Source of the DNA: Acidiphilium acidophilum
Lineage (GTDB): Bacteria > Pseudomonadota > Alphaproteobacteria > Acetobacterales > Acetobacteraceae
NCBI RefSeq assembly: GCF_033842475.1
Contig: NZ_JAWXYB010000018.1
Span: forward strand, 1,285,501 to 1,349,500
DNA length: 64,000 bases
Direction: 5' to 3'
Within the stretch, counting starts at the first letter, position 1. Every line of letters starts with the position of its first letter. Below, in pieces: positions 46,017 through 53,691 of this stretch. Made by a program: the position numbers and the translations under genes. The notes beneath the pieces were generated by a model. It searched no databases, was not told the origin of the DNA, and saw only the letters and a program-made list of their open reading frames with translations.

Positions 46017-46106
46017 TGACTGCGATGCCGGCAATCATTCGTAAGAAGGTTCACGGATTATTCGTTGCGTTATCGTAACATTATCGGCGTGCGAAGCTGC
46101 CTTCGT

Positions 46107-46769
46107 TCAGGGGCAAAATTTTCGGTATTTTCGTCTGGGGGGCCAGAAACGGTTGCCGGGGCCGAAATGGACGCCGTGGTAGTTGGCGTCGGGGATGCGG
46201 ATGTCGGCGGGGTGGAGGGGGATCGGCCAGATGATGCGTTTGGGTTTGGGATTGGGGTTGGGTTTGCGCTGGCGTCGCTCGCGGGGTGGCGGGCGGAGGT
46301 GGTCGGGGAGGTTCACGCCGAACATGCGGCAGATCGGGCGGAGGATGCGACCGAGGCTTGGTTTGGCGGCGAGCAGGGCGATCAGGTCCGGGGAATTGAC
46401 GAACGCGATCAGGTCGTAATGGGCCTGTGCGGCAACGACGCCCGTGGTCGGGGTGGTCGGCAGCAGATGGAGCAGCCAGGCGAATTGGGTGGAGAACGGC
46501 GAGGGTTTGCGCGGGCGCGAGGGTTTCGGCGGCGCGGTCTCCGCGTTGTCCGGTGTGGCTTCGCGGATCGGGCGCGGTGGCGCTGCGGGTTTGCCGGCGG
46601 AGCGGGCGAAGCGGATCACCACGCGGTTGAAATAGCCCAGCAACAGGGTGACCATCGGCATCGCGGCCCGGTGGTGCTGGGCCAGCCGAACCGCCTCGCG
46701 ATGGAAACCCGCAAAGATGGCTTTGAGGGTTTCGGTCAAGGCTTCATGAGGGCGGGGTGCTTCGGTCAC
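46107..46769 (-). CDS. Pro-rich basic protein of unknown function, paralogue 2
   Basis: A 220-residue paralogue of the product at 26111-26773, identical in length and differing at about a dozen residues, mostly in the Pro-rich linker and the last residues (KYRKFCP against KYRKIHS). The helical region with YDLIAFVNSPDLIALLAAKP is unchanged, which suggests selection on the protein. It also uses a GTG start. Function unknown. Confidence 0.6.
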   Translation of the reverse strand: MTEAPRPHEALTETLKAIFAGFHREAVRLAQHHRAAMPMVTLLLGYFNRVVIRFARSAGKPAAPPRPIREATPDNAETAPPKPSRPRKPSPFSTQFAWLLHLLPTTPTTGVVAAQAHYDLIAFVNSPDLIALLAAKPSLGRILRPICRMFGVNLPDHLRPPPRERRQRKPNPNPKPKRIIWPIPLHPADIRIPDANYHGVHFGPGNRFWPPRRKYRKFCP

Positions 46770-46836
46770 ATGGGACTATAAGCATAGGCGATGGGGGGTG
46801 AGAAAGCGGCAAGAAGGCAGGGGAAGGTAAGGAAGG

Positions 46837-46860
46837 GCTACTTTTTTGAAAAAAAGTAGC
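46837..46860 (+). repeat. Hairpin repeat, copy e (changed stem)
   Basis: Stem arm GCTACTTTTTT, loop GA, followed by AAAAAACTTTTG; the same paired changes as copy c. Confidence 0.85.
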
Positions 46861-46928
46861 AAAAAACTTTTGTTAGTTGGGGCACGGGCGTTCGAGAGGG
46901 CACGGGCCTAGATTCGAAAGAGTTTTTT

Positions 46929-46951
46929 GGTTTTTTTTGCAAAAAAGAACC
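46929..46951 (-). repeat. Hairpin repeat, copy f (decayed)
   Basis: Reverse orientation, preceded by GAGTTTTTT; one arm has lost the C (GGTTTTTTTT against AAAAAAGAACC). Faces copy e. Confidence 0.75.
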
Positions 46952-47000
46952 CTTTGCCTTGCCTTTTTGCGGGAGGTGGGTCGATTTTGGGGTTGTGATC

Positions 47001-47033
47001 GATGGGCTTCGCAAGGGCTCTGCCCATCCTACG
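47001..47033 (+). repeat. REP sequence, copy 1
   Basis: 33-base unit GATGGGCTTCGCAAGGGC-TCTGCCCATCCTACG with pairing GATGGGC/GCCCATC; 32 bases before the RAYT gene. Confidence 0.9.
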
Positions 47034-47064
47034 GTTTGCTTGATGATGGCGGGGGCGAGGCGTG

Positions 47065-47592
47065 ATGGACTATCGTCGTAATCGGGTGCCGGGCGGGTGT
47101 TTTTTCTTTACGGTCAATCTTTATGACCGGCGCAGTGAGATGCTTGTCCGACATATCGATGGTTTGCGTGCGGCGGTGCGGGGTGCCAAGGCGCGGGCGC
47201 CGTTTCATATCGACGCGTTTGTGGTGTTGCCGGATCATTTGCATTGTATTTGGACGTTACCTGAGGGCGATTCCGATTTTTCGTTTCGGTGGAACGCGAT
47301 AAAGATCGCGTTTTCGCGGCGGATACCGGCGGGGGAGTATCGATCGGTGAGCCGGATCGGCAAGCGCGAGCGCGGGATTTGGCAGCGTCGGTTTTGGGAG
47401 CATACGATACGCGACGATGCGGATTATGCGGCGCATGTCGATTATATTCATTTCAACCCGGTGAAGCATGGGCTTGTGGCCGGGGTGGCCGATTGGCCGT
47501 ATTCATCGTTTCATCGGGCCGTGGCGATGGGGCAGTATCCGGTTGATTGGGCAGGGGATGGGGTGGTGGCGGATGTGGGGGGTGATGGGTGA
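47065..47592 (+). CDS. REP-associated tyrosine transposase (RAYT)
   Basis: A 175-residue single-domain Y1-type transposase of the IS200-like/RAYT group. The metal-binding HUH motif is in FVVLPDHLHCIWTLP and the catalytic tyrosine in HVDYIHFNPVKHGLV, with FWEHTIRDDADY between. RAYTs occur once per genome and act on short REP palindromes rather than on their own gene. Here REP copies flank the gene at 47001 and 47656. ATG at 47065 preferred to the GTG three bases earlier. Confidence 0.9.
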   Translation: MDYRRNRVPGGCFFFTVNLYDRRSEMLVRHIDGLRAAVRGAKARAPFHIDAFVVLPDHLHCIWTLPEGDSDFSFRWNAIKIAFSRRIPAGEYRSVSRIGKRERGIWQRRFWEHTIRDDADYAAHVDYIHFNPVKHGLVAGVADWPYSSFHRAVAMGQYPVDWAGDGVVADVGGDG

Positions 47593-47655
47593 GGCCGGAT
47601 TGATTTTGAGGTGACGGGTTTAGGAGGTAGTCGGATCGAGTGTGGTGTTGTGATC

Positions 47656-47688
47656 GATGGGCTTCGCAAGGGCTCTGCCCATCCTACG
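47656..47688 (+). repeat. REP sequence, copy 2
   Basis: Identical to copy 1 over the 33-base unit, 64 bases after the RAYT stop; the preceding TGATC is also shared. Confidence 0.9.
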
Positions 47689-47859
47689 GCTTGCTACGGC
47701 TTGCTCTTTAGGCTTCAACAGTAAATGGCGCGAGCAGCCCTTTCATTTTATCAACGAATGAACGGTCACGTATAGGATCGAAACGACGCGACTCAGACCA
47801 AATATATCCCATGCAAGCCGGCCGAATACGTTTTTCCTCCGGCTCATCCTGGTATCGGG

Positions 47860-49142
47860 CTCACTCATCCCCTCATTACGTAGCCGGCATGGAATTGCCG
47901 AATATGCCGCTGCTGCGCAGCATTTCCGTGAACCGCCGCATCAGGGGCAGTAGCCGGTGCTTCGGCATGTTCGGGATCAATTCATAGAGCATGCACCCCT
48001 GACGGAACAACGAGTGTGAGCGGGTCTTCGAAGTGTTGGACTTGAGCTGTCGATCCATTCCCAGGCTCTCGCCTGCCGTCCCGAGCATGGTCAGCAGCGC
48101 CATCGCAAACGCGCTGATGAGCAGCAGCCGATCGCGCCGCTCTGGTTCGGCGATGCGGATCTCAGCCATCCCCATCCCAAAACGCAAATCCTTGACGTCC
48201 CTGAAGCTGGGTTCGATCGTCCAGCGCCGGGAATATTGCTTGATCAATGTCCCTGCAGACGCCACGGCGTCACTGCTCGCCAGGCACCACGGCTCCTTCA
48301 TGTCACGCGCATGTACGCACACCACGGCACCGACCTGATAGGCGTGCGAGGCGGTGACGCGCGCACCACGCAGTTTGCGCGCCCGGCCCGATTTGCCGAC
48401 CCAGTCCGCCGCGGTTCGCGTCTCGCCTGCGGCATCGGTGACATGGATGTTGCCGCGGAAGCGAATGATATAGGCAAAGCCAAGCTCCGTAAGATACGCG
48501 AACAGCTTGTGGTCACCGAAGCCGCGGTCGGCCAGGATGGTCACGCGGCAGCCGGGCGGGACAACCTCCGACAGGCGGCGCAGGCAAGTATCCTCGATGG
48601 CGTTGCGCTGATCTTTCAATTCCTCTTTCCACATCGACAGCCACAACAGAGGCATCGCCCGGCCATGCTTGCTCACCAGGTTGAGCGCCAACGTTGCCTG
48701 ATCGTCGCCGTCGAAATCCGTCCAGTCCATGGCAACGACGATGTCGGTCTGCGAACCCACCAGATGCGGTACCCAACGGGCGAAGCTTTCCCAGACGTCG
48801 ATACTCTCGTTACTGAGCATGCGATCAACCTGCTTGATCGCGTGCTTGGTCACCAGCCCGCGCGCCTGTGCCAACGCCTGACCGATCATCGCGACGGCGA
48901 GCGACGCGCCGGTCATCACGCCCAGTGTCGCAGCAGACAGGGAGTCAACGCGTTTGGCGTGGAGATCGTGGGCATACAACTCGTCAATGAATGCGCGGAT
49001 GTCCTTCAACCGCCCACCATCACGCTTTTTCGATGCTGCAATTCCCATGATCCACCCTCATCCATGCATTCCAACGCTTGGTAGAGAATCGCAGCGAATC
49101 GGCGCAATACCTGGACCTATGGAAAATGGGGGGATTCCTGAG
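47860..49142 (-). mobile_element. IS4-family insertion sequence, copy 2
   Basis: 1283 bp, the same length, ends and orientation as copy 1, but flanked by a different 9-bp duplication, GGTATCGGG (47851-47859 and 49143-49151). It therefore inserted independently. It disrupts a HIT-family gene. Confidence 0.93.
47876..49048 (-). CDS. IS4-family transposase, copy 2
   Basis: A 390-residue protein identical to the product at 30648-31820, with the same DDE residues and Y-x2-R-x3-E-x6-K signature. Intact and probably functional. Confidence 0.94.
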   Translation of the reverse strand: MGIAASKKRDGGRLKDIRAFIDELYAHDLHAKRVDSLSAATLGVMTGASLAVAMIGQALAQARGLVTKHAIKQVDRMLSNESIDVWESFARWVPHLVGSQTDIVVAMDWTDFDGDDQATLALNLVSKHGRAMPLLWLSMWKEELKDQRNAIEDTCLRRLSEVVPPGCRVTILADRGFGDHKLFAYLTELGFAYIIRFRGNIHVTDAAGETRTAADWVGKSGRARKLRGARVTASHAYQVGAVVCVHARDMKEPWCLASSDAVASAGTLIKQYSRRWTIEPSFRDVKDLRFGMGMAEIRIAEPERRDRLLLISAFAMALLTMLGTAGESLGMDRQLKSNTSKTRSHSLFRQGCMLYELIPNMPKHRLLPLMRRFTEMLRSSGIFGNSMPAT

Positions 49143-49507
49143 GGTATCGGGGCGTGATATGCGTATGTAATGCGTGTTCACTGTTACCCCAAGTCTCGTA
49201 ATTCACACGAGCGGCCGTAGTGCAGGCTAAAATCGCGTCTCCAGCCCTGATTGTATCCAATAGATAATTGATACGTCCTGCCTCATCCAAATCGTTTATG
49301 CTTGGAACAACAGGATCTGCCAAAAGTAGGCAATATCCCGGTAGCGGTTGCACATCGCCTGCAACTAGCCAACCAGACTTCATCTGGCATATCACAAACG
49401 GGTTCTGGTTCGTTCGTGCGAGGGCGATGCGTTGTTCGATAAGATTTGCCAAATGTAGTCCAAATTTGGAAAACGCTTATGTCCAGCAAAGTTTATGAAA
49501 GCGGGGT

Positions 49508-49548
49508 CTGGGGCCTAAGGCCCCAGCGGGTCGAGGGCAGAGCCCTCG
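49508..49548 (-). repeat. Pair of GC-rich hairpins downstream of nrdA
   Basis: Two adjacent perfect stems, CTGGGGCC/GGCCCCAG (loop TAA) and CGAGGGC/GCCCTCG (loop AGA), within 60 bases of the nrdA stop. They lack a T-run on the nrdA side, so they may be a repeat element or mRNA 3' protection rather than a classical terminator. Confidence 0.6.
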
Positions 49549-49560
49549 CCTTACTTTACC

Positions 49561-51453
49561 TTACTGGCAGGCCAGGCATTCTTCGTAGTTCGTAGTGGCG
49601 GCTACCAGCGGCAGTGGCACGTGCCCCGTGTTGTTGGCGGCTTCGAGGTGGGTGCGGTGTTCTACTTTTTCGCTGATGGAGTCGGCGCGTTGGATTGAGA
49701 GGGAGCGGCAGTAGTAGAGGGATTTTACGCCGCGTTTCCAGGCTTGGTAGTGGATTTGGTGGAGGTCGCGTTTGTTGACGTCGGCGGGGAGGAAGACGTT
49801 GATGGATTGGCTTTGGCAGATGAAGGGGGTGCGGTCGGCGGCGTGTTCGATGATCCAGCGCTGGTCGAGTTCAAAGGCGGTTTTGAAGACGGCTTTTTCG
49901 TCGTCGGTCAGGAAGTCGAGGTGTTGGACCGAGCCTTTGGTGACGGTGATGTTGGACCAGGTGGCGTCGTCGTCGCGGCCTTTGGAGGCCAGAAGTTGCT
50001 GGAGGTGGCGGTTGCGGACGGAGAAGCTGCCGGAGAGGGTTTTTTGGAGGAAGACGTTGGCGGCGATGGGTTCGATGCCGGGGCTGGAGTTGCCGGCGAT
50101 GATGGAGATGGAGGCGGTGGGGGCGATTGCCATTTTATTGGAGAAGCGTTCCATGAGGCCGTAATCGGCCGCGTCGGGGCAGGGGCCGCGTTCCTTGGCG
50201 AGGGTTTTCGATGCGAGGTCCGCACCCGTGCGGATGTGTTTGAAGATTTTGATGTTCCAGGCTTTTGCCATCGCGGATTCGAACGGGATGTTGAGGGCCT
50301 GGAGGAAGGAGTGGAAGCCCATGACGCCGAGGCCGACCGAGCGTTCGCGCATGGCCGCGTATTTGGCGCGGGCCATGCTGTCCGGGGCGTGGGTGATGAA
50401 ATCCTGCAGCACATTGTCGAGGAAGCGCATGACGTCCTCGATGAACTGGGGGTTTTCGTGCCATTCGAGCCAGGTTTCGAGGTTGATCGAGGAGAGGCAG
50501 CAGACGGCGGTGCGTTGCTGGCCGTGCTGGTCGAGCCCGGTGGGGAGGGTGATTTCGGCGCAGAGGTTGGAGGTTTTGACTTCGAGACCCGCGAGTTTGT
50601 GGTGTTCGGGGCGGGCGTTGTTCACGTGATCGGAGAAGATGATGTAGGGCTCGCCGGTTTCGATGCGGGCGGTGAGGATGCGGACCCAGAGGGCGCGGGC
50701 GGAGATGTGGCGGACGTGGGCGCCGTCCTTGGGGGAGGTGAGGGACCATTTGTCGTCGGCTTCGACGGCGCGCATGAAAGCGTCCGAAATCAGGATGCCG
50801 TGATGGAGGTTGAGGGCCTTGCGGTTGGGATCGCCGCCGGTGGGGCGGCGGATTTCGATGAATTCCTCGATTTCCGGGTGGGAGATGGGAAGGTAGACCG
50901 CTGCCGAGCCGCGGCGGAGTGAGCCCTGGCTGATGGCGAGGGTGAGGCTGTCCATCACGCGGATGAAGGGGACGACGCCGGAGGTTTTGCCGTTCTGGCC
51001 GACTTTTTCGCCGATCGAGCGGAGATTGCCCCAATAGGAGCCGATTCCACCGCCCTTGGAGGCGAGCCAGACGTTTTCGTTCCAGAGATCGACGATGCCT
51101 TCCAGACTGTCCGACGCTTCGTTGAGGAAGCAGGAAATCGGCAGGCCGCGCGAGGTGCCGCCGTTGGACAGAACGGGGGTGGCGGGCATGAACCAGAGCT
51201 TGCTGATGTAATCGTAGAGGCGCTGGGCGTGGGCCTGATCGTCGCCATAATAGGAGGCGACGCGGGCGAACAGATCCTGATAGGATTCGCCGGGCATCAG
51301 ATAACGATCGTCGAGCGTGGCGCGGCCGAAATCGGTCAGGAGAGCATCGCGCGAACGATCCACCTTGATCTGGTGGCCGCCTTGCAGCTGAATATCGGTT
51401 TCGAGCAGCGTGGGCTCAAGCAGAGCCTGGTCGGCACGGGACATGGCGTTCAT
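49561..51453 (-). CDS. nrdA: Ribonucleotide reductase class Ia, alpha subunit (NrdA)
   Basis: The catalytic subunit that reduces ribonucleoside diphosphates; 630 residues from the ATG at 51453. Motifs: TSRGLPISCFLNEASDSLEG, NLCAEITLPT (active-site cysteine and glutamate region), APTASISIIAGNSSPGIEP and the C-terminal thiol pair in YEECLACQ, which accepts electrons from thioredoxin. ATG 51453 has GGAG upstream; the longer frame from 51510 would run over an NrdR-like box. An N-terminal ATP-cone is not obvious. Its partner nrdB is 20 kb away on the other strand. Confidence 0.94.
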   Translation of the reverse strand: MNAMSRADQALLEPTLLETDIQLQGGHQIKVDRSRDALLTDFGRATLDDRYLMPGESYQDLFARVASYYGDDQAHAQRLYDYISKLWFMPATPVLSNGGTSRGLPISCFLNEASDSLEGIVDLWNENVWLASKGGGIGSYWGNLRSIGEKVGQNGKTSGVVPFIRVMDSLTLAISQGSLRRGSAAVYLPISHPEIEEFIEIRRPTGGDPNRKALNLHHGILISDAFMRAVEADDKWSLTSPKDGAHVRHISARALWVRILTARIETGEPYIIFSDHVNNARPEHHKLAGLEVKTSNLCAEITLPTGLDQHGQQRTAVCCLSSINLETWLEWHENPQFIEDVMRFLDNVLQDFITHAPDSMARAKYAAMRERSVGLGVMGFHSFLQALNIPFESAMAKAWNIKIFKHIRTGADLASKTLAKERGPCPDAADYGLMERFSNKMAIAPTASISIIAGNSSPGIEPIAANVFLQKTLSGSFSVRNRHLQQLLASKGRDDDATWSNITVTKGSVQHLDFLTDDEKAVFKTAFELDQRWIIEHAADRTPFICQSQSINVFLPADVNKRDLHQIHYQAWKRGVKSLYYCRSLSIQRADSISEKVEHRTHLEAANNTGHVPLPLVAATTNYEECLACQ

Positions 51454-51488
51454 TGCAGCGGAGACTCCAATCGGTTCGGCGGGGGGCA

Positions 51489-51536
51489 TAACAACATATT
51501 GGGAGGGCATCGCGCAATCGCTACCAGATCAAGTTT
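51489..51536 (-). promoter_or_regulatory. Tandem NrdR-like boxes before nrdA
   Basis: On the minus strand, sites at 51536-51521 (core ATCTGGT) and 51504-51489 (core CAATATGTTGTT, a good match to CwAtATaTwGtg) begin 32 bases apart, as expected for NrdR. They are 36-83 bases before the chosen start. The pair resembles that before nrdB in order and spacing. Confidence 0.5.
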
Positions 51537-51689
51537 TGCGAGAAAAATAACTTGCGTCGAGTCGGGGTTTATGGGCGGTTAATGTTCGTTGTTTGTTCTT
51601 GTAGGGGGAGTGGGGGCGGACGGCAAGGGTGGGCGTGGGCTGGGGAAGGCGAGGTAACGGGAGGTAAGGGGAGGTAAGGAGAGGAGAGA

Positions 51690-51712
51690 CTTCTTTTTTG
51701 GTAAAAAAGAAG
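51690..51712 (+). repeat. Hairpin repeat, copy g (changed stem)
   Basis: Stem arm CTTCTTTTTT with AAAAAAGAAG, loop GGT, followed by CAAAAAACTTT. A third stem version, again with pairing kept. Confidence 0.8.
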
Positions 51713-51863
51713 CAAAAAACTTTTTTTAATCGGGGGTGGTGTGGGGCTATGGGATCGCCGGGCGGTCGGGGGAGATTGATGCGGGCGATTTATTCCGTCT
51801 GCCGTAGGGCTGATCGGGGAGATTTCAAAAATTTTGGCTTCGGACATGTGGTGATTAGAAAGT

Positions 51864-51896
51864 GATGGGCTTCGCAAGGACTCTGCCCATCCTACG
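51864..51896 (+). repeat. REP sequence, copy 3
   Basis: 33-base unit with one change (AAGGACTC for AAGGGCTC), followed by AC; same orientation as the others. Confidence 0.88.
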
Positions 51897-51925
51897 ACTC
51901 CGGGACGGGGCTTTGGTTGGGGTGA

Positions 51926-52110
51926 CGGATTGTTCTGAATTATGCGGCTGGCCGGACAATCAGGGATCATCATGATATCGATGTGCTGATCCTGCGGCGT
52001 GACGAGGCATTGGTGCGGCGAGCGCTGGCTACGTGGGATTGTAATGCGTCGGTCGGCGGGGTGCAATGCGTCTATTGGATTGAAGCTAAGCCGAAGCCCC
52101 AGTCCCAATT
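51926..52110 (+). pseudogene. Remnant of a nucleotidyltransferase-like gene
   Basis: In one frame the sequence reads AAGRTIRDHHDIDVLILRRD then EALVRRALATWD, like the catalytic G-x-x-x-R-x-H-x-D-I-D segment of aminoglycoside/LinB-type nucleotidyltransferases. No start codon or complete domain is present and the frame degenerates into a hairpin repeat. It appears to be a decayed fragment left by insertion of repeats. Confidence 0.4.
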
Positions 52111-52125
52111 CGAAAAAATTTTTTG

Positions 52126-52147
52126 GTTCTTTTTTATAAAAAAGAAC
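52126..52147 (-). repeat. Hairpin repeat, copy h
   Basis: Stem arm GTTCTTTTTT with AAAAAAGAAC, loop AT, preceded by AATTTTTTG; reverse orientation, facing copy g across REP copy 3. Confidence 0.8.
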
Positions 52148-52183
52148 GGCTTGATTGACTTGTTTTATTGGTGATTAGAGAGT

Positions 52184-52216
52184 GATGGGCTTCGCAAGGG
52201 CTCTGCCCATCCTACG
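52184..52216 (+). repeat. REP sequence, copy 4
   Basis: Exact 33-base unit followed by ACTTG; 53 bases (start to start) before copy 5, forming a direct tandem pair. Confidence 0.9.
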
Positions 52217-52236
52217 ACTTGTGGTGACTGGAACGT

Positions 52237-52269
52237 GATGGGCTTCGCGAGGGCTCTGCCCATCCTACA
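52237..52269 (+). repeat. REP sequence, copy 5
   Basis: 33-base unit with two changes (CGCGAGG and CTACAA); it ends seven bases before the stop codon of the aminotransferase gene on the other strand. Confidence 0.88.
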
Positions 52270-52275
52270 ACTTGC

Positions 52276-53505
<1,230 letters not shown>

Positions 53506-53603
53506 TTAGCGGGTTATCGGCGCGGTGAATATGGCCGATTTGCAACATCGGGGTTGCGGGTCTTGCCGAGCGGGCGGCAAACCAATATCAGTTCGGCACG
53601 GAT

Positions 53604-53678
53604 TGGGGTGTAGCCAAGTGGTAAGGCAGCGGATTTTGATTCCGCCATTCGGAGGTTCGAATCCTCCCTCCCCAGCCA
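53604..53678 (+). tRNA. tRNA-Gln (anticodon TTG)
   Basis: 75 bases including an encoded CCA. Cloverleaf: acceptor TGGGGTG/CTCCCCA, D-arm with GTAGCCAAGTGGTAAGGC, anticodon stem GCGGA/TCCGC with loop TTTTGAT (anticodon TTG), T-arm GGAGGTTCGAATCCTCC. The weak T1-A72 pair and G discriminator fit glutamine. One acceptor-stem position (6-67) is T-T instead of a pair. Confidence 0.93.
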
Positions 53679-53691
53679 GATTTCCCGGGGT

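Larger units (their letters stand above)
46056..46955 (-). repeat. About 0.9-kb repeat, copy 2 (inverted partner at 26 kb)
   Basis: Reverse-orientation match of 25912-26823: the 3' block GTTGCGTTATCGTAAC, the Pro-rich gene and the two facing hairpins are in the same order. It lies between the tsf terminator and the RAYT gene. Confidence 0.9.
47708..49452 (-). pseudogene. HIT-family hydrolase gene split by the IS4 element (copy 2)
   Basis: The 5' part (TTG at 49452, NLIEQRIALARTNQNPFVIC, GDVQPLPGYCLLLADP) ends at HTHITPRY at the insertion site. The frame resumes after the element as QDEPEEKRIRPACMGYIWSE and ends FTVEA at TAA (47708). Together they give about 154 residues of a HIT-like nucleotide hydrolase. 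The insertion falls just after the active-site histidines, so activity must be lost. This DNA is less GC-rich than its surroundings. Confidence 0.8.
51537..52275. other. Repeat-rich intergenic region between nrdA and aspC
   Basis: About 740 bases without an intact gene. It contains two facing hairpin repeats, three REP copies and the remnant of a nucleotidyltransferase gene. A 179-codon minus-strand frame (51569-52108) is low-complexity Pro/Ser sequence across these repeats and is not a gene. Confidence 0.7.

Noticed and set aside
47593-47707. CRISPR or tRNA in the gap after the RAYT gene
   Set aside because: Only a REP copy is present; there are no regularly spaced repeats or cloverleaf.
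30632-49142. Composite transposon formed by the two IS4 copies
   Set aside because: Each copy has its own perfect 9-bp duplication, so they inserted separately; the outer flanks do not match each other.
51569-52108. 179-codon minus-strand gene
   Set aside because: The frame crosses REP and hairpin repeats, is low-complexity Ser/Pro sequence and has no ribosome-binding site.
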